Shown here: piece by piece, positions 53,578 through 64,000 of the stretch | Numbering within the stretch: the stretch's first letter is position 1 | Layout of the letters: each line of letters starts with the position of its first letter | From: Ectocarpus siliculosus | Lineage: Eukaryota > Sar > Phaeophyceae > Ectocarpales > Ectocarpaceae | Direction: 5' to 3' | Assembly (NCBI GenBank): GCA_000310025.1 | Contig: FN648554.1 | Span: 95,803-159,802 of the forward strand | Length of the DNA: 64,000 nucleotides | The notes under the pieces: model-generated | Database searches by the model: none | Seen by the model: the letters and a program-made list of their open reading frames with translations, nothing else | Told to the model about the DNA's origin: nothing | Program-made: the position numbers and the translations under genes

Positions 53578-54014
53578 TGTCACGGTAGCATGAACGGGCG
53601 CTAAATACTGAGAATAATTCCATTTCACGATGGTTTGAGGAGGGCTAGGGTATACCCCAGGGTGTACCTGAACCATTGGCGGAGCCCCTCTAGAGCTCCG
53701 CCTCCCCACGTGTTTTGGGTGATCGCTCACTGTTAACACGGCCAATCTCGGAAGAGGAACATTGACCCACATCGCTCAGCAGCAACCAGTTGTGAGTCAA
53801 TGCAGGAGGTAGACACCCCTTGCTAGTCCCTCCTTGATTAGTCCCCCCTTGTTAGTCCCCCCCTTGACTCAAATGGTAAGAGTCCATGAACCTGACCATG
53901 AAATAGATGAAACTGGCCATGAAATGGAAGAAACTAATTGAACCCTAGCCAGTGCTTGTTACGCTGACACATGAGTGAGCTACCTTAAGCAATAGCGTTA
54001 TAACCACTTTGACA
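53578..54014 (+). repeat. 3' LTR of the Ty3/gypsy-like element (437 bp)
   Basis: Same length and ends as the 5' LTR (TGTCACGGTAGC ... CCACTTTGACA), with about 20 substitutions. It is followed by GTGA (54015-54018), the target duplication, and then by the resumed satellite unit. Confidence 0.95.
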
Positions 54015-57000
54015 GTGAATTGCCCCAAGACAACAGCCCCAGTAAGTAGCGCTCTCGGAACAACAAGCTTAGCTACCACGGTCGCCACACACTTTTTATG
54101 TGTGTGGTTCCGGCAATTATACTCTATATCTCTGCGTGTATTGCCCAAGGACAACGACCCCGGGAAGTGGCGCTGTTCCAACAACAAGCCCACCTACCAC
54201 GGCCGCCACACGCTATTTATGTGTGTGGTTCCGGCATTTTTACTTTCTGTATTATGTGCGTGAATTGCCAAAGGACAACAACCTCGGTAAGTGGGGCTGT
54301 TCCAACGAAAAACCCACCAACCACGGCCCCCACACGCGATTTATGTGTGTGGTTCCGGCATTTTTAACCCTCTGGGTTTATGCGTGAATTGTCCAAGGAC
54401 AACAACCCCGGTAAGTGGCCCTGTTGGAACGACAAGCTCACCAACAACGGCGGGCACACACGATTTATGCGTGTGGTTCCGGCATTTTTAACACTCTGTG
54501 TCTCTGCGCGACTTGCCCAAGGACAACAACCCCGGTAAGTGGACGCTTTTGGAACACCCAGCCCACCAACCACGGCCGCCACACACGTTGTATGTGTGTG
54601 GTTCCGGCATTTTGAACCCTCTGGCTTTAGGCGTGAATTGCCCAAGGACAACGACCCCGGTAAGTGTCGCTGTTGGAACGACAAGCCCACCAACCACGGC
54701 CGCCACAAAATGTTTTTGTGTGTGGTTCCGGCATTTGTTTTACTCTCTGTATTCATGCGTGAATTGCCCGAAGACAACAGCCCCAGTACGTTGCACCGTG
54801 GGAACAAAAACCTCAGCCACCACGGCCGCCACACGCGATTTATATGTGTGGTTCCGGCATTTTTTACCCTCTTGGTTGATGCGTGAATTGCCCAAGGACA
54901 ACGACCCGGGTAAGTGGCCCTGTTGGAACGGCGAGCCCACCAACCACGGCGGGCACACACGATTTATGTGTGTGCTCCCGGCATTTTTACACTCTTTGTC
55001 TCTGCGTGACTTGCCCAAGGACCACAACCCCGGTAAGCGGACCTGTTGGAACACCCAGCCCACCAACCACGGCCGCCACACACATTTTATGTGTGTGGTT
55101 CCGGCATGTGTTTGTTTCTCTCTGTATTCATGCGTGAACTGCCCGAAGACAACAACCTCGGTAAGTGGCGCTGTCCCAACAACAAGCCCACCAATCACGG
55201 CCGCCACACACTATTTATGTGTGTGCTTCCGGCATTTTTAACCCTCTGGGTTTATGCGTGAATTGCCCAAGGACAACAACCCCGGTAAGTGGCCCTGTTG
55301 GAACGACACGCTCACCAACAACGGCGGGCACACACGATTTATGCGTGTGCTTCGGGCATTTTTAACACTCTGTGTATCTGCGCGACTTGCCCAAGGACAA
55401 CAACCCGGGTAAGTGGACCCTTTTGGAACACCCAGCCCACCAACCACGGCCGCCACACACGTTGTATGTGTGTGGTTCCGGCATTTTGAACCCTCTGGCT
55501 TTAAGCGTGAATTGCCCAAGGACAACGACCCCGGTAAGTGTCGCTGTTGGAACGACAAGCCCACCAACCACGGCCGCCACACATTTTTTATGCGTGTGGT
55601 TCCGGCATTTTTACTATCTGTATATATTCGTGAATTGCCGCAGGACCACGACCCCGGGAAGTGGAGCTGTTCCAACAACGAGCCCACCAACCACGGCCGC
55701 CACACACTATTTCTGTGTGTGGTTCCGGCAATTTCACTCTCTGTATTGTGTGCGTGAATTGCCAAAGGACAACAACCTCGGTAAGTGGCGCAGTTCCAAC
55801 AATAAGCCCACCAACCACGGCCGCCACACACTATTTATGTGTGTGGTTCCGGCATATTTATGTCTCCGGGTTTATGCGTGAATTGTCCAAGGACAACAAC
55901 CCCGGTAAGTGGTATTGTTGGAACGACAAGCCCACCAACCACGGCGGGCACACACGATTTATGTGTGTGGTTCCGGCATTTTTTACCCTCTGTATTCATG
56001 CGTGAATTGCTAAAGGACAACAACCTCGGTAAGTGGCGCTGTCCCAACAACAAGCCCACCAACCACGGCCGTCACACAATGTTTTTGTGTGTGGTTCCGG
56101 CATTTGTTTTACTCTCTGTATTCATGCGTGAATTGCCCGAAGACAACAGCCCCAGTACGTTGCACCGTGGGAACAAAAACCTCAGCCACCACGGCCGCCA
56201 CACGCGATTTATATGTGTGGTTCCGGCATTTTTGACCCTCTTGGTTAATGCGTGAATTGCCCAAGGATAACGACCCGGGTAAGTGGCCCTGTTGGAACGG
56301 CAAGCCCACCAACCACGGCGGGCACACACGATTTATGCGTGTGCTCCCGGCATTTTTAACACTCTGTGTCTCTGCGTGACTTGCCCAAGGACAACAACCC
56401 CGGTAAGTGGAGCTGTTGGAACACCCAGCCCACCAACCACGGCCGCCACACACGTTTTATGTGTGTGGTTTTGGTATGTGTTTGTTTCTCTCTGTATTCA
56501 TGCGTGAACTGCCCGAAGACAACAACCTCGGTAAGTGGCGCTGTCCCAACAACAAGCCCACCAATCACGGCCTCCACACACTTTTTTTGTGTGTGGTTCC
56601 GGCATTTTCAATACTCTGTATTTGTGCGTGAATTGCTAAAGAACAACAACCTCGGTAAGTGGCGCAGTTGGAACAATAAGCCCACCAACCACGGCCGCCA
56701 CACAATGTTTTTGTGTGTGGTTCCGGCATTTTTAACACTCTGTGTCTCTGCGTGACTTGCCCAAGGACAACAACCCCGGTAAGTGGAGCTGTTGGAACAC
56801 CCAGCCCACCAACCATGGCCGCCACACACATTTTATGTGTGTGGTTCCGGCATTTTTTACCCTCTGTATTCATGCGTGAATTGCTAAAGGACAACAACCT
56901 CGGTAAGTGGCGCTGTCCCAACAACAAGCCCACCAACCACGGCCGTCACACAATGTTTTTGTGTGTGGTTCCGGCATTTGTTTTACTCTCTGTATTCATG

Positions 57001-60000
57001 CGTGAATTGCCCGAAGACAACAGCCCCAGTACGTTGCACCGTGGGAACAACAAGCTCAGCCACCACGGCCGCCACACGCGATTTATATGTGTGGTTCCGG
57101 CATTTTTTACCCTCTTGGTTAATGCGTGAATTGCCCAAGGATAACGACCCGGGTAAGTGGCCCTGTTGGAACGGCAAGCCCACCAATCACGGCCTCCACA
57201 CACGATTTATGCGTGTGCTCCCGGCATTTTTAACACTCTGTGTCTCTGCGTGACTTGCCCAAGGACAACAACCCCGGTAAGTGGAGCTGTTGGAACACCC
57301 AGCCCACCAACCACGGCCGCCACACACGTTTTATGTGTGTGGTTTTGGTATGTGTTTGTTTCTCTCTGTATTAATGCGTGAATTGCCCGAAGACAACAAC
57401 CTCGGTAAGTGGCGCTGACCCAACAACAAGCCCACCAATCACGGCCGCCACACACTATTTATGTGTGTGGTTCTGCATTTGTTTTACTCTCTGTATTCAT
57501 GCTTGCCCGAAGACAACAGCCCCAGTACGTTGCACCGTGGGAACAAAAACCTAAGCCACCACGGCCGCCACACGCGATTTATGTGTGTGGTTCCGGCATT
57601 TTTTACCCTCTTGGTTGATGCGTGAATTGCCCAAGGACAACGACCCGGGTAAGTGGCCCTGTTGGAACGGCAAGCCCACCAACCACGGCCGCCACACACA
57701 TTTTATGTGTGTGGTTCCGGCATGTGTTTGTTTCTCTCTGTATTCATGCGTGAACTGCCCGAAGACAACAACCTCGGCAAGTGGCGCTGTCCCAACAACA
57801 AGCCCACCAATCACGGCCTCCACACACTATTTATATGTGTGGTTCCGGCATTTTTAACACTCTGTGTCTCTGCGTGACTTGCCCAAGGACAACAACCCCG
57901 GTAAGTGGAGCTGTTGGAACACCCAGCCCACCAACCACGGCCGCCACACACATTTTATGTGTGTGGTTCCGGCATGTGTTTGTTTCTCTCTGTATTCATG
58001 CGTGAACTGCCCGAAGACAACAACCTCGGTAAGTGGCGCTGACCCAACAACAAGCCCACCAATCACGGCCGCCACACACTATTTATGTGTGTGGTTCTGC
58101 ATTTGTTTTACTCTCTGTATTCATGCTTGCCCGAAGACAACAGCCCCAGTACGTTGCACCGTGGGAACAAAAACCTAAGCCACCACGGCCGCCACACGCG
58201 ATTTATGTGTGTGGTTCCGGCATTTTTTACCCTCTTGGTTGATGCGTGAATTGCCCAAGGACAACGACCCGGGTAAGTGGCCCTGTTGGAACGGCAAGCC
58301 CACCAACCACGGCGGGCACACACGATTTATGCGTGTGCTCCCGGCATTTTTAACACTCTGTGTCTCTGCGTGACTTGCCCAAGGACAACAACCCCGGTAA
58401 GTGGCGCTGTTGGAACAACAAACCCACCAACAACGGCCGCCACACACATTTTATGTGTGTGGTTCCGGCGTTTTTAAAACTCTGTATTTGTGCGTGAATT
58501 GCTAAAGGACAACGACCCGGGTAAGTGGCATTGTTGGAACGACAATCCCACCAACAACGGCGGGCACACACGATTTATATGTGTGGTTCCGGCATTTTTA
58601 ACACTCTGTGTCTCTGCGTGACTTGCCCAAGGACAACAACCCCGGTAAGTGGAGCTGTTGGAACACCCAGCCCACCAACCACGGCCGCCACACACATTTT
58701 ATGTGTGTGGTTCCGGCATTTTTAACCCTCTTGGTTAATGCGTGAATTGCCCAAGGATAACGACCCGGGTAAGTGGCCCTGTTGGAACGGCAAGCCCACC
58801 AAGCACGGCCGCCACACAATGTTTTTGTGTGTGGTTTCGGCATTTGTTTTACTCTCTGTATTCATGCTTGCCCGAAGACAACAGCCCCAGTACGTTGCAC
58901 CGTGGGAACAACAAGCTCAGCCACCACGGCCGCCACACGCGATTTATGTGTGTGGTTCCGGCATTTTTAACCCTCTTGGTTAATGCGTGAATTGCCCAAG
59001 GATAACGACCCGGGTAAGTGGCCCTGTTGGAACGGCAAGCCCACCAACCACGGCCGCCACACAATGTTTTTGTGTGTGGTTCCGGCGTTTGTTTTACTCT
59101 CTGTATCCATGCGTGAACTGCCCGAAAACAACAACCTCGGTAAGTGGCGCTGTCCCAACAACAAGCCCACCAATCACGGCCTCCACACACCATTTATGTG
59201 TTAGGTTCCGGCATTTTAATTACTCTGTATTTGTGCGTGAATTGCTAAAGGACAACGACCCGGGTAAGTGGCATTTTTGGAACGGCAATCCCACCAACAA
59301 CGGCGGGCACACACGATTTATATGTGTGGTTCCGGCATTTTTAACCCTCTTGGTTAATGCGTGAATTGCCCAAGGATAACGACCCGGGTAAGTGGCCCTG
59401 TTGGAACGGCAAGGCCACCAACCACGGCCGCCACACAATGTTATTGTGTGTGGTTCCGGCATTTGTTTTACTCTCTGTATTCATGCGTGAATTGCCCAAG
59501 GACAACAACCCCGGTAAGTGGAGCTGTTGGAACACCCAGCCCACCAACCACGGCCGCCACACACATTTTATGTGTGTGGTTCCGGCATGTGTTTGTTTCT
59601 CTCTGTATTTATGCGTAAACTGCCCGAAGACAACAACCTCGGTAAGTGGCGCTGTCCCAACAACAAGCCCACCAATCACGGCCGCCACACACTATTCATG
59701 TGTGTGGTTCTGCATTTGTTTTACTCTCTGTATTCATGCTTGCCCGAAGACAACAGCCCCAGTACGTTGCACCGTGGGAACAAAAACCTAAGCCACCACG
59801 GCCGCCACACGCGATTTTTGTGTGTGGTTCCGGCATTTTTACTTTCTGTATTATGTGCGTGAATTGCCCAAGGACAACGACCCGGGTAAGTGGCCCTGTT
59901 GGAACGGCAAGCCCAGCAACCACGGCGGGCACACACGATCTATGCGTGTGCTCCCGGCATTTTTAACACTCTGTGTCTCTGCGTGACTTGCCCAAGGACA

Positions 60001-63000
60001 ACAACCCCGGTAAGTGGAGCTGTTGGAACACCCAGCCCACCAACCACGGCCGCCACACACATTTTATGTGTGTGGTTCCGGCATGTGTTTGTTTCTCTCT
60101 GTATTCATGCGTGAACTGCCCGAAGACAACAACCTCGGTAAGTGGCGCTGTCCCAACAAGAAGCCCACCAATCACGGCCGCCACACACTTTTATGTGTGT
60201 GGTTCCGGCACTTTTAACCCTCTGTATTTGTGCGTGAATTGCTAAAGGACAACAACCTCGGTAAGTGGCGCCGTTGGAACAATTAGCCCATCAACCACGG
60301 CCACCACACAACGTTATTGTGTGTGGTTCCGGCATTTGTTTTACTCTCTGTATTCATGCGTGAATTGCCCGAAGACAACAGCCCCAGTACTTTGCACCGT
60401 GGGAACAACAACCTCAGCCACCACGGCCGCCACACGCGATTTATATGTGTGGTTCCGGCATTTTTGACCCTCTTGGTTGATGCGTGAATTGCCCAAGGAT
60501 AACGACCCGGGTAAGTGGCCCTGTTGGAACGGCAAGCCCACCAACCACGGCGGACACACACGATATATGGGTGTGCTCCCGGCATTTTTAAACACTCTGT
60601 GTCTCTGCGTGACTTGCCCAAGGACAACAACCCCGGTAAGTGGAGCTGTTGGAACACCCAGCCCACCAACCACGGCCGCCACACACATTTTATGTGTGTG
60701 GTTCCGGCATTTTTAACCCTCTTGGTTAATGCGTGAATTGCCCAAGGATAACGACCCGGGTAAGTGGCCCTGTTGGAACGGCAAGCCCACCAAGCACGGC
60801 CGCCACACAATGTTATTGTGTGTGGTTTCGGCATTTGTTTTACTCTCTGTATTCATGCTTGCCCGAAGACAACAGCCCCAGTACGTTGCACCGTGGGAAC
60901 AACAAGCTCAGCCACCACGGCCGCCACACGCGATTTATGTGTGTGGTTCCGGTATGTGTTTGCTTTCTCTCTGTATTCATGCGTGAACTGCCCGAAGACA
61001 ACAACCTCGGTAAGTGGCGCTGTCCCAACAACAAGCCCACCAATCACGGCCTCCACACACTATTTATGTGTGTGGTTCCGGCATTTTTAACCCTCTGTAT
61101 TCATGCGTGAATTTGCTAAAGGACAACAACCTCGGTAAGTGGCGCTGTTGGAACCATAAGCCCACCAACCACGGCCGCCACACAATGTTTTTGTGTGTGG
61201 TTCCGGCGTTTGTTTTACTCTCTGTATTCATGCGTGAATTGCCCGAAGACAACAGCCCCAGTACGTTGCACCGTGGGAACAAAAACCTAAGCCACCACGG
61301 CCGCCACACGCGATTTATGTGTGTGGTTCCGGCATTTTTAACCCTCTTGGTTGATGCGTGAATTGCCCAAGGACAACGACCCGGGTAAGTGGCCCTGTTG
61401 GAACGGCAAGCCCAGCAACCACGGCGGGCACACACGATTTATGCGTGTGCTCCCGGCATTTTTAACACTCTGTGTCTCTGCGTGACTTGCCCAAGGACAA
61501 CAACCCCGGTAAGTGGAGCTGTTGGAACACCCAGCCCACCAACCACGGCCGCCACACACATTTTATGTGTGTGGTTCCGGCATGTGTTTGTTTCTCTCTG
61601 TATTCATGCGTGAACTGCCCGAAGACAACAACCTCGGTAAGTGGCGCTGTCCCAACAACAAGCCCACCAATCACGGCCGCCACACACTTTTATGTGTGTG
61701 GTTCCGGCACTTTTAACCCTCTGTATTTGTGCGTGAATTGCTAAAGGACAACAACCTCGGTAAGTGGCGCCGTTGGAACAATTAGCCCATCAACCACGGC
61801 TACCACACAACGTTATTGTGTGTGGTTCCGGCATTTGTTTTACTCTCTGTATTCATGCGTGAATTGCCCGAAGACAACAGCCCCAGTACGTTGCACCGTG
61901 GGAACAACAACCTCAGCCACCACGGCCGCCACACGCGATTTATATGTGTGGTTCCGGCATTTTTGACCCTCTTGGTTGATGCGTGAATTGCCCAAGAATA
62001 ACGACCCGGGTAAGTGGCCCTGTTGGAACGGCAAGCCCACCAACCACGGCGGACACACACGATTTATGGGTGTGCTCCCGGCATTTTTAACACTCTGTGT
62101 CTCTGCGTGACTTGCCCAAGGACAACAACCCCGGTAAGTGGAGCTGTTGGAACACCCAGCCCACCAACCACGGCCGCCACACACATTTTATGTGTGTGGT
62201 TCCGGCATTTTTAACCCTCTTGGTTAATGCGTGAATTGCCCAAGGATAACGACCCGGGTAAGTGGCCCTGTTGGAACGGCAAGCCCAGCAACCACGGCGG
62301 GCACACACGATTTATGCGTGTGCTCCCGGCATTTTTAACACTCTGTGTCTCTGCGTGACTTGCCCAAGGACAACAACCCCGGTAAGTGGAGCTGTTGGAA
62401 CACCCAGCCCACCAACCACGGCCGCCACACACATTTTATGTGTGTGGTTCCGGCATGTGTTTGTTTCTCTCTGTATTCATGCGTGAACTGCCCGAAGACA
62501 ACAACCTCGGTAAGTGGCGCTGTCCCAACAACAAGCCCACCAATCACGGCCGCCACACACTTTTATGTGTGTGGTTCCGGCACTTTTAACCCTCTGTATT
62601 TGTGCGTGAATTGCTAAAGGACAACAACCTCGGTAAGTGGCGCCGTTGGAACAATTAGCCCATCAACCACGGCCACCACACAACGTTATTGTGTGTGGTT
62701 CCGGCATTTGTTTTACTCTCTGTATTCATGCGTGAATTGCCCGAAGACAACAGCCCCAGTACGTTGCACCGTGGGAACAACAACCTCAGCCACCACGGCC
62801 GCCACACGCGATTTATATGTGTGGTTCCGGCATTTTTGACCCTCTTGGTTGATGCGTGAATTGCCCAAGGATAACGACCCGGGTAAGTGGCCCTGTTGGA
62901 ACGGCAAGCCCACCAACCACGGCGGACACACACGATTTATGGGTGTGCTCCCGGCATTTTTAACACTCTGTGTCTCTGCGTGACTTGCCCAAGGACAACA

Positions 63001-64000
63001 ACCCCGGTAAGTGGAGCTGTTGGAACACCCAGCCCACCAACCACGGCCGCCACACACATTTTATGTGTGTGGTTCCGGCATTTTTAACCCTCTTGGTTAA
63101 TGCGTGAATTGCCCAAGGATAACGACCCGGGTAAGTGGCCCTGTTGGAACGGCAAGCCCACCAAGCACGGCCGCCACACAATGTTTTTGTGTGTGGTTTC
63201 GGCATTTGTTTTACTCTCTGTATTCATGCTTGCCCGAAGACAACAGCCCCAGTACGTTGCACCGTGGGAACAACAAGCTCAGCCACCACGGCCGCCACAC
63301 GCGATTTATGTGTGTGGTTCCGGCATTTTTAACCCTCTTGGTTAATGCGTGAATTGCCCAAGGATAACGACCCGGGTAAGTGGCCCTGTTGGAACGGCAA
63401 GCCCACCAACCACGGCCGCCACACAATGTTTTTGTGTGTGGTTCCGGCGTTTGTTTTACTCTCTGTATCCATGCGTGAACTGCCCGAAAACAACAACCTC
63501 GGTAAGTGGCGCTGTCCCAACAACAAGCCCACCAATCACGGCCTCCACACACCATTTATGTGTTAGGTTCCGGCATTTTAATTACTCTGTATTTGTGCGT
63601 GAATTGCTAAAGGACAACGACCCGGGTAAGTGGCATTTTTGGAACGGCAATCCCACCAACAACGGCGGGCACACACGATTTATATGTGTGGTTCCGGCAT
63701 TTTTAACCCTCTTGGTTAATGCGTGAATTGCCCAAGGATAACGACCCGGGTAAGTGGCCCTGTTGGAACGGCAAGGCCACCAACCACGGCCGCCACACAA
63801 TGTTATTGTGTGTGGTTCCGGCATTTGTTTTACTCTCTGTATTCATGCGTGAATTGCCCGAAGACAACAGCCCCAGTACGTTGCACCGTGGGAACAACAA
63901 GCTCAGCCACCACGGCCGCCACACGCGATTTATGTGTGTGGTTCCGGTATGTGTTTGTTTCTCTCTGTATTCATGCGTGAACTGCCCGAAGACAACAACC
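54015..64000 (+). repeat. hairpin satellite, segment 3, with higher-order repeats (continues past the window)
   Basis: About 80 units of 124-127 bp, same family as the segments at 38.5 and 42.2 kb. Several unit subtypes recur. One has CCGGTAAGTGGAGCTGTTGG and one has CTCGGTAAGTGGCGCTGTCC. Another has CCCAGTACGTTGCACCGTGG and therefore lacks GTAAGT. The last has GGGCACACACGATTTATGCG. Subtypes are arranged in blocks that are themselves repeated. About 873 bp at 61342-62214 is repeated at once at 62215-63087, and a diverged copy lies at about 59843-60713. About 910 bp at 58590-59505 reappears at 62952-63867, offset 4,362 bp. No unit-spanning coding frame exists. Confidence 0.93.

Larger units (their letters stand above)
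42376..54014 (+). mobile_element. Ty3/gypsy-like LTR retrotransposon with methyltransferase-like domain, 11,639 bp
   Basis: 437-bp LTRs (42376-42812 and 53578-54014) begin TGTCACGG and end TGACA. GTGA flanks both sides (42372-42375 and 54015-54018). The outer flanks join to re-form a normal satellite unit (GCGTGAATTGCC), which confirms the ends. Internally there is a long leader, a gag region (46358-48869), then protease, reverse transcriptase, RNase H, a C5-cytosine methyltransferase-like domain, integrase and a chromodomain-like tail (to 52945). RNase H and integrase blocks resemble Ty3/gypsy, and RT-RNase H precedes integrase as in that group. Stops, frameshifts and small deletions make the copy non-autonomous. 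The LTRs differ at about 20 of 437 positions by hand count. Confidence 0.93.

Noticed and set aside
38464..64000. CRISPR array or tandemly repeated protein gene
   Set aside because: Units are contiguous with no unique spacers, this is a eukaryotic context, and the unit length is not a multiple of three. The many short frames of 60-250 codons rotate between phases and contain stops.

Overview
This is a eukaryotic nuclear window made almost entirely of nested mobile elements and tandem repeats. I see no bacterial-type operon, no rRNA, no convincing tRNA gene and no host gene that I can name. The mix of DIRS-type tyrosine-recombinase retrotransposons, Ty1/copia and Ty3/gypsy elements, a tRNA-derived SINE, a Tc1/mariner-like element and a foldback element fits an algal or stramenopile genome. 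I lean towards a brown alga, but that is inference, because no conserved host gene is present to prove it.

Layout. Positions 1-8.4 kb hold short local duplications, a decayed PIF1/Helitron-type helicase fragment, a CCATGG-rich minisatellite and a 1.29-kb Tc1/mariner-like element bounded by TA dinucleotides (5444-6730). Positions 8.45-10.62 kb hold a 19-copy tandem array of a unit of roughly 90-125 bp; stray copies in both orientations lie at 25.8-27.75 kb. At 13.4-15.1 kb is a Ty1/copia gag-protease remnant. At 21.5-25.8 kb and 28.6-38.4 kb are two DIRS-type elements on the minus strand (gag, reverse transcriptase-RNase H, tyrosine recombinase). The second was hit twice. A 313-bp SINE sits inside its recombinase (target duplication ACTCC). 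A 4,636-bp LTR element sits inside its polymerase (LTRs of 188 bp, target duplication TTACC). That LTR element encodes only one long Gag-like protein of 794 residues.

From 38.46 kb to the window end is a satellite with a unit of about 124-127 bp. Each unit carries a hairpin and usually a GTAAGT hexamer. The satellite is split by a 1,318-bp foldback element with arms of about 560-585 bp (10-bp target duplication, inserted in a hairpin loop). It is split again by an 11,639-bp Ty3/gypsy-like LTR retrotransposon (437-bp LTRs, target duplication GTGA). The polymerase region of that retrotransposon is decayed, but its domain order can still be read: protease, reverse transcriptase, RNase H, a cytosine-C5 DNA methyltransferase-like domain, integrase, and a chromodomain-like tail. 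The methyltransferase-like insert between RNase H and integrase is the most notable feature of the window.

Relative timing follows from nesting. The DIRS copy is older than its SINE and its LTR insertion. The satellite is older than the foldback and the Ty3/gypsy insertion. By my hand count the LTR pairs differ at 4 of 188 positions (Gag-only element) and about 20 of 437 (Ty3/gypsy), so the Gag-only element is probably the more recent of the two. Nearly all coding regions are broken by stops or frameshifts; the 794-residue Gag-like frame is the clear exception.
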